From Polynucleobacter difficilis (lineage in GTDB: Bacteria > Pseudomonadota > Gammaproteobacteria > Burkholderiales > Burkholderiaceae): DNA of 64,000 nucleotides. The notes under the pieces were generated by a model, which saw nothing but the letters and a program-made list of their open reading frames with translations, was not told the origin of the DNA and made no database searches. The position numbers were made by a program, and so were the translations under genes. Every line of letters starts with the position of its first letter. Positions within the stretch are counted from its first letter, which is position 1. Below are positions 51,163 through 60,221 of this stretch, piece after piece. The stretch spans positions 620,001 to 684,000 of the forward strand of contig NZ_CP023276.1 in assembly GCF_003065365.1 (NCBI RefSeq). Direction: 5' to 3'.

Positions 51163-51867
51163 TTAGTTCTTTAAGTTAAATTTAATCAGGAGGTTAGTTG
51201 AAATGCGGGCGGGATTGCCATTCACGGTATACGGTTTAAAACGGTAACGCCTGCCAATTTGTTCGGCAGCGCGATCAAGTCGCGTAAAACCGCTTGAGCG
51301 CAGCAAGACTGCTTCTTCAACAACGCCGGTTTCATCAATAATCAATCGAACCACCACTTCGCCTTGCTCTCCAGCCCGCTTTGAAAATGAGGGGTAGTAG
51401 GGATCGGCATCGGGCTGGTAAACCACAACCAGTTTACCAATATCGGTTTGGATTGGCGTACCCGAAGTACCCTGACTGCTAGCCGGGGCAACGGCTGCAT
51501 TGGGCATCTGACTCTCCGCTGCCTTGGCTGCTTCAGCCGCTTTAGCTTGGCTCGCATCGGTGGAGGGTGGGGTGCTCGCATCGGGTGTTTTTGCTTTTGG
51601 CTCTGGCTTGGCCTGGGTTTTAGGTTTGACTTCTGGTTTTGGCTGCGGTGCGGGAGGGGTCGATACAGGCGGGGCCGGAGGGGTTGCGGGTGCGACTAAA
51701 TTGGCCATGACCCGCACTTCGTTTTCAGATGGATCGTTTCGAACATCGAGCCCGAGATCAAGGCTGACAAAAAACATGCCATGCAGCACTAGCACTATGG
51801 CAATCACAATCCACTCCTGCCGCGTAAATAGCAGGTGTGTTGGAGTGCCGGACTTCACTGGCGTCAT
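51163..51867 (-). CDS. tonB: Energy transducer TonB
   Basis: A 234-residue protein with an N-terminal membrane segment (VIAIVLVLHGMFFVSLDL), a Pro/Lys-rich periplasm-spanning region (residues about 60-130) and a C-terminal TonB domain containing GEVVVRLIIDETGVVEEAVLLRSSG and a YRFKPY segment. Its start overlaps the stop of murI. The outer-membrane receptor it serves is not in the window. Confidence 0.9.
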   Translation of the reverse strand: MTPVKSGTPTHLLFTRQEWIVIAIVLVLHGMFFVSLDLGLDVRNDPSENEVRVMANLVAPATPPAPPVSTPPAPQPKPEVKPKTQAKPEPKAKTPDASTPPSTDASQAKAAEAAKAAESQMPNAAVAPASSQGTSGTPIQTDIGKLVVVYQPDADPYYPSFSKRAGEQGEVVVRLIIDETGVVEEAVLLRSSGFTRLDRAAEQIGRRYRFKPYTVNGNPARISTNLLIKFNLKN

Positions 51868-52682
51868 AGTTCAGCTCGCTCGGGATCCACTGTTTTGAAC
51901 TCGATGTGAAATTGGGCTAAATCACTGCGCAGTAATTGCATTGCCATGCTGTGCAAGCGCGCACCATCGGCGGTGCTCAGCAGTAATAGGCTGCGCTTAC
52001 CCACCACTTCAATCGGAATGCGATGGGTCTCTAATTGCCGCGCTAACTGACGGACGACTGCTTGGCTGGTATCCACAATCAAGACCGATGATCCCATTAG
52101 ATTCAGAATCAATGGCATTAAAAAAGGGTAGTGGGTGCAGCCTAAAACAAGCGTATCAATTCCGGCAGTGCGCATCGGCTGTAAATGCTGTGCAAGCAGG
52201 GCGGTTGTTTCTGGGGCGTGCAATTGGCCGGACTCAATCAACGGCACCAGACCCGCGCCAGCTTGTTTAACGAAGCGGCAATCCCCTGGTAGGGTCCCCA
52301 GCAGGGCATTGAACTTATCGCTCTTCAGAGTGGCTTCTGTCGCTAGTACACCCACCAGGCCTTTTTGGCTTTGCAGTGCCGCTGGCTTAATTCCAGGCTC
52401 GACCCCAATGATCGGAATGGTCTGAAGCGTTGCCCGAATATGCTGAATGGCTTCCGCAGTAGCGGTATTGCAGGCGACGACGATCGCTTGGCAGCCTGCA
52501 TCGGCTAAAGACTGGCATATCGATAAGCTCCGCTGCGCAATCCACTCCGGCGACCTCTCGCCGTAAGGGGCATTGGCACTATCAGCGAAGTACAGGTAAT
52601 CGTGATCGGGTAGCTGTCGCAGGGCCTCATCCAAAATGGATAGACCACCTACGCCAGAATCAAATACCCCGATGAGTGCCAA
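51864..52682 (-). CDS. murI: Glutamate racemase
   Basis: A 272-residue cofactor-independent racemase that supplies D-glutamate for peptidoglycan. FDSGVGGLS at the start and the two catalytic Cys motifs, ACNTATAEA near residue 71 and LGCTHYPFL near 183, are present. The start is TTG at 52682 with an AGG six bases upstream. It lies 15 bases after the fumarase gene and overlaps tonB. Confidence 0.92.
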   Translation of the reverse strand: MALIGVFDSGVGGLSILDEALRQLPDHDYLYFADSANAPYGERSPEWIAQRSLSICQSLADAGCQAIVVACNTATAEAIQHIRATLQTIPIIGVEPGIKPAALQSQKGLVGVLATEATLKSDKFNALLGTLPGDCRFVKQAGAGLVPLIESGQLHAPETTALLAQHLQPMRTAGIDTLVLGCTHYPFLMPLILNLMGSSVLIVDTSQAVVRQLARQLETHRIPIEVVGKRSLLLLSTADGARLHSMAMQLLRSDLAQFHIEFKTVDPERAEL

Positions 52683-52697
52683 TGCGGACCTAAAAAA

Positions 52698-54221
52698 TTA
52701 CGCGACGACAACGGGGATTTTTCCAATCCGCGCTTGCCACTCTTTTGGTCCTTCGTTGTGCATCGATGTTCCCTTCGAGTCGACTGCAACCGTCACAGGC
52801 ATGTCTTGCACATCAAATTCATAAATCGCTTCCATGCCTAAATCGGCAAAGCCAACGACTTTCGATGTCTTAATTGCTTTGGAGACCAAATAGGCTGCGC
52901 CGCCAACTGCCATCAAATACGCCGACTGGTGTTTCTTAATGGCTTCAATGGCAACCGGACCGCGTTCGGCTTTGCCAATCATCGCAATCAAACCGGTTTT
53001 GGCCAGCATCATCTCCGTAAATTTATCCATGCGGGTGGAAGTGGTGGGGCCAGCAGGACCAACGGCTTCGTCACGTACCGGATCAACAGGGCCTACGTAA
53101 TAGATCACGCGATTTTTAAAGCTCACCGGAAGTTCCTCGCCTTTGGCCAGCATGTCCTGAATGCGTTTGTGCGCAGCATCGCGCCCTGTGAGGATTTTTC
53201 CGTTGAGGAGCAAACGATCGCCCGGCTTCCAGCTAGCCACCTCGGCCGGAGTCAGGGCGTTCAAATCGATCCGTTTGGATTTTTGAACATCCGGTGTCCA
53301 GGTGACGTCCGGCCAATCCGCCAGGGATGGTGCCTCTAATTTGGCAGGACCATCACCATGCAAATGAAAGTGAATGTGCCGAGTCGCTGCGCAATTCGGA
53401 ATCATGGCAACGGGCAGTGAGGCGGCGTGGGTGGGGTAATCCAAAATCTTGACGTCCAAGACAGTAGAGAGGCCGCCAAGGCCTTGCGCACCAATGCCGA
53501 GCTGGTTCACTTTTTCATAAATCTCTAGGCGTAATTCTTCTACGCGGTTTTGTGGTCCACGGGCAATCAACTCTTGAATATCAACCGAGCCCATCAAGGC
53601 TTCTTTAGCCAGTAAGGTTGCTTTTTCAGGGGTGCCACCAATACCAATCCCAAGAATGCCGGGAGGGCACCAGCCAGCGCCCATGGTGGGAATGGTTTTC
53701 ATCACCCAGTCGACGATTGAATCGGAGGGGTTGAGCATGATCATCTTGGCTTTGTTCTCGGAACCACCACCCTTGGCTGCGCAAATGACTTCAATGCCAT
53801 CACCTGGGACGATTTCATAATGAATTACCGCAGGGGTGTTATCACCCGTATTTTTGCGTTTGCCAGCCGGATCCGTTAAGACCGAGGCGCGCAGCATATT
53901 GTCGGGATTGAGGTAAGCGCGGCGCACACCCTCATTCACCATGTCCGTGACGCTCATGGTGGCATCGGGCCACTGCACATTCATGCCCACCTTTAAGAAG
54001 ACCACGGCAATGCCCGTATCTTGGCAAAGCGGACGATGCCCTTCGGCGCACATCCGGCTATTGGTCAGAATCTGCGCAATCGCGTCTTTTGCGGCCTCGC
54101 CTTTTTCCAGCTCGTAGGCCTTGCCCATCGCCCGAATGAAATCGGTGGGGTGGTAGTAGGAGATGTACTGGAAGGCGTCGGCAACGCTTTGGATGAGGTC
54201 TTCTTGTTTAATATTTGTCAT
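52698..54221 (-). CDS. fumA: Class I (iron-sulfur) fumarate hydratase
   Basis: A 507-residue [4Fe-4S] hydro-lyase that interconverts fumarate and malate. GHRPLCQDTGIAVVFLKVG near residue 57 holds the first cluster Cys, and NCAATRHIHFHLHG near 280 and GPTTSTRMDKF near 385 are further family segments. The start at 54221 (MTNIKQED) is preferred to ATG 54230. It begins the minus-strand run fum, murI, tonB, exbB, exbD, SUMF1-like and faces acs, with a shared upstream region. Confidence 0.92.
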   Translation of the reverse strand: MTNIKQEDLIQSVADAFQYISYYHPTDFIRAMGKAYELEKGEAAKDAIAQILTNSRMCAEGHRPLCQDTGIAVVFLKVGMNVQWPDATMSVTDMVNEGVRRAYLNPDNMLRASVLTDPAGKRKNTGDNTPAVIHYEIVPGDGIEVICAAKGGGSENKAKMIMLNPSDSIVDWVMKTIPTMGAGWCPPGILGIGIGGTPEKATLLAKEALMGSVDIQELIARGPQNRVEELRLEIYEKVNQLGIGAQGLGGLSTVLDVKILDYPTHAASLPVAMIPNCAATRHIHFHLHGDGPAKLEAPSLADWPDVTWTPDVQKSKRIDLNALTPAEVASWKPGDRLLLNGKILTGRDAAHKRIQDMLAKGEELPVSFKNRVIYYVGPVDPVRDEAVGPAGPTTSTRMDKFTEMMLAKTGLIAMIGKAERGPVAIEAIKKHQSAYLMAVGGAAYLVSKAIKTSKVVGFADLGMEAIYEFDVQDMPVTVAVDSKGTSMHNEGPKEWQARIGKIPVVVA

Positions 54222-54279
54222 AAATTTCATCAAATTAAATGGATTTCTCTATTTTAAGGGTTTGCCATAGAGCAATTGA

Positions 54280-54310
54280 CCCTAAAATTACCTTATCTTA
54301 GGGTGAAAGC
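54280..54310 (+). promoter_or_regulatory. Weak copy of the TAGGG motif between fumarase and acs
   Basis: CCCTA (54280-54284), 14 bases, then TAGGGTGAAAG (54299-54309). Compared with the fcc and fds copies the spacer is long and the right flank is GAAAG in place of AAACC. It lies about 80 bases before acs, upstream of a possible TTGCAG / TTTAAA promoter (54340-54368). Confidence 0.3.
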
Positions 54311-54385
54311 GAGTGGATTTACACTATTCTGCATGGATTTTGCAGTGCGGTAATTATTGTCATTTAAATAAAAGGGTTGGACAGC

Positions 54386-56359
54386 ATGGAACAGTTAATG
54401 CAAGAGAATCGGATTTTTAATCCCCCCAGTGATTTTGTTAAAAATGCTGCTGTGCCTGGAATGGACGCTTACAACGCACTGTGTGCGGAAGCGGCAAAAG
54501 ATTACGAAGGTTTTTGGGCCCGTCTTGCGCGTGAAAACCTCTACTGGAAAAAACCCTTTACTAAAGTATTGGATGAGACCAATCCACCGTTTTATAAATG
54601 GTTCGAAGATGGCTTAACCAATGCCTCGTATAACTGCCTGGATCGTAATTTAGAAAACGGCAATGCTCAAAAAACCGCGATCATTTTTGAAGCCGACGAC
54701 GGCAAGGTAACGAACGTTACTTACAGTGATTTGCACGCACGCGTTTGCCAGTTCGCTAACGCCTTACGCAAGATGGGCATCAAGTCAGGCGATCGCGTCA
54801 TTATTTATATGTCGATGTCGATCGAGGGTGTGGTTGCGATGCAGGCATGTGCTCGCATCGGCGCAACCCATTCGGTGGTGTTTGGCGGCTTCTCCGCAAA
54901 ATCATTGCAAGAGCGGATCGTTGACGTGGGCGCAATTGCGGTCATTACGGCGGATGAGCAAATGCGCGGCGGCAAAGCCTTGCCACTCAAAGTGATTGTC
55001 GATGAAGCGCTTGCCTTGGGCGACTGCGAAAAAGTTAAGAATGTCATTGTGTACAAACGCACGGGCGGCAATATTGCGATGACCGCTGGGCGCGATTCTT
55101 GGATGCATGAAGTGGTAGCGGGTGAGGCTAAGACCTGTGAGCCAGAGTGGGTGAGCGCTGAGCACCCCTTATTTGTCTTGTACACATCCGGCTCGACCGG
55201 AAAACCAAAGGGTGTGCAGCACTCAACCGGTGGTTACTTGCTCTGGGCCATTTTGACCATGAAATGGACCTTTGATATCAAGCCATCGGATGTCTTCTGG
55301 TGTACTGCCGACATTGGTTGGGTTACAGGACACTCCTACATTACCTACGGCCCACTCGCGGTTGGTTGTACTGAGATTGTGTTTGAAGGCGTGCCGACCT
55401 ATCCGAATGCCGGTCGTTTTTGGGACACCATTCAAAAACACAAGGCAACGATTTTCTACACCGCACCAACTGCAATTCGTTCATTGATTAAAGCAGCGAG
55501 CGTTGACGAATCCGTTCATCCGAAGAAATACGATTTGTCCTCCTTGCGTCTCTTGGGATCTGTTGGTGAGCCGATTAATCCAGAAGCCTGGATGTGGTAT
55601 TACGAGAACATTGGCAGCTCGCGCTGCCCGATCGCAGATACCTTCTGGCAAACCGAAACCGGCGGCCACATGATTTCCCCATTACCAGGCGCTACGCCAA
55701 TGGTCCCAGGCTCCTGCACCTTGCCACTGCCAGGCATCATGGCAGCGATTGTGGATGAGGCAGGGCATGACGTACCCAACGGCAGTGGCGGCATCCTTGT
55801 GGTGAAGCGCCCATGGCCTTCGATGATTCGTACCATTTGGGGTGACAACGATCGCTTCGTTAAGGCCTATTTCCCAGAAGAGTTGGGTGGCACTTTGTAC
55901 CTTGCGGGCGATGGTGCGATTCGCAATAAAGACACCGGCTACTTCACCATCACCGGCCGTATTGATGACGTGTTGAACGTATCCGGGCACCGCATGGGCA
56001 CGATGGAAATTGAATCATGCTTGGTTGCCAATCCATTGGTTGCTGAGGCAGCAGTGGTCGGTCGTCCCGATGATATGACCGGCGAAGCCATCTGCGCCTT
56101 CGTGGTTCTCAAAGGCGGTCGTCCAACGGGTGATGATGCGAAGAAGCTGGCGATGGAGTTGCGTAATTGGGTTGGTAAAGAAATTGGCCCAATCGCCAAA
56201 CCTAAAGATGTACGCTTTGGTGACAACTTACCGAAGACACGTTCAGGCAAGATCATGCGTCGTTTGTTGCGTGTGATTGCGAAGGGTGAGGAAGTGACGC
56301 AAGATACCTCGACCTTGGAGAATCCAGCGATCTTGGAGCAGCTGAAGCAGGCACTTTAA
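54386..56359 (+). CDS. acs: Acetyl-CoA synthetase
   Basis: A 657-residue AMP-forming ligase converting acetate, ATP and CoA to acetyl-CoA. The ATP-binding YTSGSTGKPKGV is near residue 270, the A8 hinge SGHRMGTMEIES near 530, and the catalytic, acetylatable Lys lies in KTRSGKIMRR near 615. The start at 54386 has AAAGGG nine bases upstream. It is monocistronic and ends at a terminator. Full length with every core motif. Confidence 0.96.
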   Translation: MEQLMQENRIFNPPSDFVKNAAVPGMDAYNALCAEAAKDYEGFWARLARENLYWKKPFTKVLDETNPPFYKWFEDGLTNASYNCLDRNLENGNAQKTAIIFEADDGKVTNVTYSDLHARVCQFANALRKMGIKSGDRVIIYMSMSIEGVVAMQACARIGATHSVVFGGFSAKSLQERIVDVGAIAVITADEQMRGGKALPLKVIVDEALALGDCEKVKNVIVYKRTGGNIAMTAGRDSWMHEVVAGEAKTCEPEWVSAEHPLFVLYTSGSTGKPKGVQHSTGGYLLWAILTMKWTFDIKPSDVFWCTADIGWVTGHSYITYGPLAVGCTEIVFEGVPTYPNAGRFWDTIQKHKATIFYTAPTAIRSLIKAASVDESVHPKKYDLSSLRLLGSVGEPINPEAWMWYYENIGSSRCPIADTFWQTETGGHMISPLPGATPMVPGSCTLPLPGIMAAIVDEAGHDVPNGSGGILVVKRPWPSMIRTIWGDNDRFVKAYFPEELGGTLYLAGDGAIRNKDTGYFTITGRIDDVLNVSGHRMGTMEIESCLVANPLVAEAAVVGRPDDMTGEAICAFVVLKGGRPTGDDAKKLAMELRNWVGKEIGPIAKPKDVRFGDNLPKTRSGKIMRRLLRVIAKGEEVTQDTSTLENPAILEQLKQAL

Positions 56360-56392
56360 GTATGTAGTTCTGTTGCATCAACGCTCAAAAAG

Positions 56393-56416
56393 AAAAGCCC
56401 GCGCGAGCGGGCTTTT
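56393..56416. terminator. Intrinsic terminator after acs
   Basis: AAAAGCCCGC-GCGA-GCGGGCTTTT, a stable hairpin flanked by A and T runs, usable on either strand. Confidence 0.88.
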
Positions 56417-56494
56417 CAACAACGATTACTTCACAAACTACTTCTAAGACCTCTAGGGCGATACCGATATTGTAACGCGGTAAAGCAAACACAA

Positions 56495-56935
56495 TCAAGG
56501 CAATAATGATTGCGCATTCACGGTTTTAATAATAGAACGATGAATTTCGCTAACCAGTTCTCGCTCAAGCCTTTTCTCCACCAAAGCCTGGTTGTTAAAC
56601 ATTCGAAACAGTCGTTTTTTGCTTACGTGAGTAATGCATTCACTGATTGCCCATCTGTTACGAAAGCCATCATCAAATCCTGTGCCATCAAAAATGGCTG
56701 GTTTGAGGTGAATGTGAAAACCTCTTTCAACAGCGCTTAAATTAAAATTAGAGGAAATTGGCACAACCAAACAGCAGCTATTCGGCAATTTGCCGTTTAT
56801 CACAACAACCATTCTGCGTTTTCTAATCTCCGGACTAATTAGGCCGTTGTATATCGGGTGGAGCGGTGGTGAAACAAAGTTTCCAAAATCGCATTCTAAA
56901 ATTTCTCCTACTTTGGGGTTGTAATTGATCGACAT
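56495..56935 (-). CDS. PemK/MazF-family toxin-like protein
   Basis: A 146-residue protein of the PemK/MazF superfamily, endoribonucleases that cleave mRNA in type II toxin-antitoxin pairs. The family core is visible as KVGEILECDFG near residue 8, KRRMVVVINGK near 40 and CLVVPISS near 54, and the C-terminal IKTVNAQSLL is shared by related beta-proteobacterial proteins. ATG 56935 is preferred; another ATG at 56986 would add 17 residues, and neither has a good ribosome site. No antitoxin gene is adjacent on either side. Base composition is AT-rich compared with neighbours, suggesting later arrival or weaker selection. Confidence 0.75.
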   Translation of the reverse strand: MSINYNPKVGEILECDFGNFVSPPLHPIYNGLISPEIRKRRMVVVINGKLPNSCCLVVPISSNFNLSAVERGFHIHLKPAIFDGTGFDDGFRNRWAISECITHVSKKRLFRMFNNQALVEKRLERELVSEIHRSIIKTVNAQSLLP

Positions 56936-57128
56936 AAGCCATGATTTTAATGGCCTTACAGCGAGGCTAATTTGTTTAGACCCCATGAGAAAGAGGGGCT
57001 GATAAATCCCCTTATTGGTTGGAACATTTAAACATTTGATTCTCTTTTTTGTTTTTAAAACTCCAAATTTGAGAAATTTCTAGTTTTAACAGGTCGCTTA
57101 ATCGTTGGGCCGTATAATCCAATGTTCC

Positions 57129-57218
<90 letters not shown>

Positions 57219-57227
57219 GTATTACCA

Positions 57228-57250
57228 AGCCCTCATCGAGGGCTTTTTTA
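57228..57250 (+). terminator. Intrinsic terminator after tRNA-Ser
   Basis: AAGCCCTC-AT-CGAGGGCTT followed by a T run, ten bases after the tRNA. Confidence 0.85.
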
Positions 57251-57316
57251 TTCGCCTTAGGGCAATGCATGGCCGTTGTTTTCTTGGAGGGGTTAGCCAC
57301 TTCAATTTGTTTGATA

Positions 57317-59791
57317 ATGAATTCAATGGGAACACGAATTCAATCTCTATACCGTTCAAATTGGTTGCGGTATCTCATCCTCACTCTATTTGGATTGATC
57401 GCAGCATTTTGGCTGTTGATCATGACTTGGGGTGTGCATTACTTAAAGCAATCGATTGAGGACTTCAGTGCTAGGATCGGCTACCGTATCGAATATCGCG
57501 ATCTGCGCATTGCGCCATTGCAGTTGCGACTCGAATTGGCTGAAGTGAAGTTATCGAGTCGCGACGCAAATGCCATTCCTTTATTTACGCTGCGCCGCGG
57601 TGTACTGCAATTGGATTTGCCCGCTATTCTTGCAGGTCGGATTGGTATTCGGGAAATTCAGTTAACGGATCCGCAGTTTCATGTGGAGCGCAGAGTACAG
57701 TCGGGCAAGCCCAGCCTCTGGAATTGGCAATCCTTTGTGGCTGCCGTTCGTAAAGCATTGCCCCCAAAAGACCCAGCTGCCGCTCCTAAAAAAATAGAAG
57801 TAGCGCACTTGGGCATAGCGGGCTTGACCTTAACGCTAGACGATCGGCCCAATCGCTACCGCCATGATTTTGGTCCGATTGGTTTGGAATTACGTGACCT
57901 AGCGAACTTCAATAAGCAGGGCAAGCAGGGTACCCTTGAGGGTGACTATCAAATTGATCTGGGTAAGCTCGACATCCGCTTGCCTAATTCGACGCAGCGC
58001 ATTCAGGTGGGGCGCGCGCAACTGGCGGGCGGCATTCGTGCGGGCGAAGGGGATCTGTTGGCAATTGATTTGGCGGCCACACTGGATGCCGGAAAAATCA
58101 CATCGCGCTGGCTCTTTGGCGCAGCAAGCAATGCACTTTCTGGTGACATTCAGTTGGAGCAATTGCCACTCATCCCATTGATGACTTTTTTGCCTAGCAA
58201 TAAGCCGCTGGAGATGCAAAGCGGAACGCTAAACGGAGTACTGCAATTTGCCTTGGACCCAGCAGCGTGGTCGATTAAGGGTGATTTGCTGGTGCCAGAA
58301 TTATTTGTGCGCGAGCCAAAGGTGACAACACCGCTACTGGCCTGGAAAGAGGCCAAAGTAGAGCAATTGCAGTTTAAAAAATTCAATGATGGGCGCAGTC
58401 ATTTGTCCGTTCATGAGCTGGCATTGCTGCAACCCGAGATTCAATACGAAGTTAATGAGAAGGGCTTTTCTAATTTTCGACGCTTGTTTATGAAGGGCGG
58501 TGATAGTGAGGCGCCCGCTACCGAAACTCCTACCAAAACGGAAGAGCAAGGCAAAGCGCCTGAAGAAAAAAATCCAAGCCCCAGTCCGGCAGCAAAAGAG
58601 CCTCGTCTCTTTACGCTGGATCTGCGCTCGGTGCAATTGCGCGATGCCAATTTGGTATTCACAGACCTGGCAATTAAGCCCAAGGTGCAAGTGGCAATTC
58701 GTAAGCTCAAAGGTTCACTCCTGGGTATCAGCAATGAGCCAGGTCACTTCGCATCGGTTGCCCTTGATGGGCTTGTGGCCGGGACGGGGAGTATGCGTGC
58801 CACCGGGCAAATGGCCTTTGACGATCCACGCCTCAATCACGACATGCAGTTGCAATTTAGGAACCTGCCTTTAAGCGATTCCAATCCCTACTTCATGGCA
58901 TTTGCTGGTCGTCACATTTTGGGCGGCCGACTCGATCTCACGCTGAATTACAAATCGGTAGAGGGGCAGCTTCAAGGTCAAAATCGCTTTGTGATTAAAA
59001 AGATTGAACTTGGCGAGGAAGTGCCTGAGTTCACGGGCAAGCGCTTGCCTTTAGGTTTGGCCGTTGCCTTATTGGAAGACTCGGATGATGTGATTGATGT
59101 GAAGATCGATATTGCAGGTAATGTCAATTCCCCGGAGTTCAGTGCAGCTGGACTGGTTTGGCAGGCTGTCCGTACGGTGCTGACTAATGTGGTGACGGCG
59201 CCATTTCGGGCGCTTGCCTCTTTGCTGGGCATGAAGGGTGACCCCGCGATTTATGCGATTGCCGGCGAGGCCGCATTCTTGCCCGCGGACCAAGAGCGCT
59301 TTACGCAATTCAGTGATTTGCTTGCCAAGCGACCCCATGCGACGATGGAGTTGATTGGGACGTATGACCCAGACTTAGATCGTCAAGAGCTAGCGCGGGC
59401 GAGGGCGGACCGAGCCATTTTGGCGGCATCCGGATTTAAGTTAGAGGCCAATGCGCCGCTACCCATGCCGAGCCTTTCCGACAAACGCATCCAAGCCGGC
59501 ATTAAATCCGCCTATGCTGCGGAGATCGGACGCATCAAGTTAACCCAGCGGATCTTGACCTTGCCGGATAACGTGGAGCGCTACCAGCAATTGCGCCAAG
59601 AGTTGATAAGCCATTTTGCGGTAAATGATGCGCAGTTACAGGCTTTGGGCGATGCGCGGGCGCGCGCAGCGCAAGAAGCGATGCTCAGATCCAATCCAGC
59701 ACTCGGGGAGCGCATTCGTTTGGGCACACCCAAAGCGGTGACTGCCGATCGCGAGGGCATTCCCCTCGAAATTGCCTTGGGCTCAAAGTAG
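57317..59791 (+). CDS. DUF748 (AsmA-like) envelope protein
   Basis: An 824-residue protein with a short cytoplasmic tail, one membrane segment (about residues 20-40) and a large periplasmic part of AsmA/DUF748 type (repeated beta strands, with an LEL-type start RIEYRDLRIAPLQLRLELAEVKLSS near residue 60). A Lys/Glu/Pro-rich linker lies near residues 395-430. The C-terminal 120 residues are OmpA-like in outline (LIGTYDPDLDRQELARARAD). AsmA-like proteins are thought to move phospholipids to the outer membrane. Start choice lies among ATG 57317, ATG 57326 and earlier ATG 57269; none has a clear ribosome site at the right distance. Confidence 0.8.
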   Translation: MNSMGTRIQSLYRSNWLRYLILTLFGLIAAFWLLIMTWGVHYLKQSIEDFSARIGYRIEYRDLRIAPLQLRLELAEVKLSSRDANAIPLFTLRRGVLQLDLPAILAGRIGIREIQLTDPQFHVERRVQSGKPSLWNWQSFVAAVRKALPPKDPAAAPKKIEVAHLGIAGLTLTLDDRPNRYRHDFGPIGLELRDLANFNKQGKQGTLEGDYQIDLGKLDIRLPNSTQRIQVGRAQLAGGIRAGEGDLLAIDLAATLDAGKITSRWLFGAASNALSGDIQLEQLPLIPLMTFLPSNKPLEMQSGTLNGVLQFALDPAAWSIKGDLLVPELFVREPKVTTPLLAWKEAKVEQLQFKKFNDGRSHLSVHELALLQPEIQYEVNEKGFSNFRRLFMKGGDSEAPATETPTKTEEQGKAPEEKNPSPSPAAKEPRLFTLDLRSVQLRDANLVFTDLAIKPKVQVAIRKLKGSLLGISNEPGHFASVALDGLVAGTGSMRATGQMAFDDPRLNHDMQLQFRNLPLSDSNPYFMAFAGRHILGGRLDLTLNYKSVEGQLQGQNRFVIKKIELGEEVPEFTGKRLPLGLAVALLEDSDDVIDVKIDIAGNVNSPEFSAAGLVWQAVRTVLTNVVTAPFRALASLLGMKGDPAIYAIAGEAAFLPADQERFTQFSDLLAKRPHATMELIGTYDPDLDRQELARARADRAILAASGFKLEANAPLPMPSLSDKRIQAGIKSAYAAEIGRIKLTQRILTLPDNVERYQQLRQELISHFAVNDAQLQALGDARARAAQEAMLRSNPALGERIRLGTPKAVTADREGIPLEIALGSK

Positions 59792-59825
59792 GCCTTGGGG
59801 TCTCTAGGGTGATAGACTTGGTCGT

Positions 59826-60047
59826 ATGAATCCATCCATCTTTGCGCGCCTTTCCCTCCTTGCCTTAATTGCCCTAGGTTTGAGTGGCTGCGGTACGGTG
59901 GAATCTGCGGCGCGCGACGATTGCACCTCGATCGGCTGGAGCATCGGTAGCGCCGGCTATGAGGACTGCTTTCGGGCGCGCGTGCGTGAGCGCAATCAGG
60001 ATTACAGTCGCCCATCGGATTTAACGCCAAAGCCCAGCCTGATCTAA
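59826..60047 (+). CDS. Small exported lipoprotein
   Basis: A 73-residue protein with a basic N terminus, a hydrophobic stretch and a lipobox LSGC near residue 22. The mature part is short, has two Cys (DDCTSIGW, EDCFRAR) and ends in a Pro-rich tail. Homologues are not recognisable from sequence alone. It lies 34 bases after the DUF748 gene and 175 bases before the fds start. Confidence 0.7.
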   Translation: MNPSIFARLSLLALIALGLSGCGTVESAARDDCTSIGWSIGSAGYEDCFRARVRERNQDYSRPSDLTPKPSLI

Positions 60048-60062
60048 GCGGTTTTCGGTATT

Positions 60063-60083
60063 CCCTAAATCTAGGGTAAACCC
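60063..60083 (+). promoter_or_regulatory. Inverted-repeat motif upstream of the fds operon
   Basis: CCCTA, four bases, TAGGG, then TAAACCC, about 140 bases before the fds start codon. The same architecture, with a five-base spacer, precedes fccAB, and the right part precedes dctP. A GTAG...CTAC pair follows at 60084-60099. Candidate activator or repressor site. Confidence 0.45.
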
Positions 60084-60221
60084 GTAGTATTGCCCCTACA
60101 AAAGGCTCTTGAGCGCCGTCAAGGACTTACCCCCGTAAATCCACCAAAATCATGCCAACGTTATGGCCTAGCGCCTGTATTTGCAGGGCTGTTTCCAACC
60201 GAGATTAGAGATCAAAAGACT

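Noticed and set aside
60048..60221. Molybdenum cofactor riboswitch before the fds operon
   Set aside because: I could not find the conserved Moco motif core; only the inverted repeat and short hairpins are visible.
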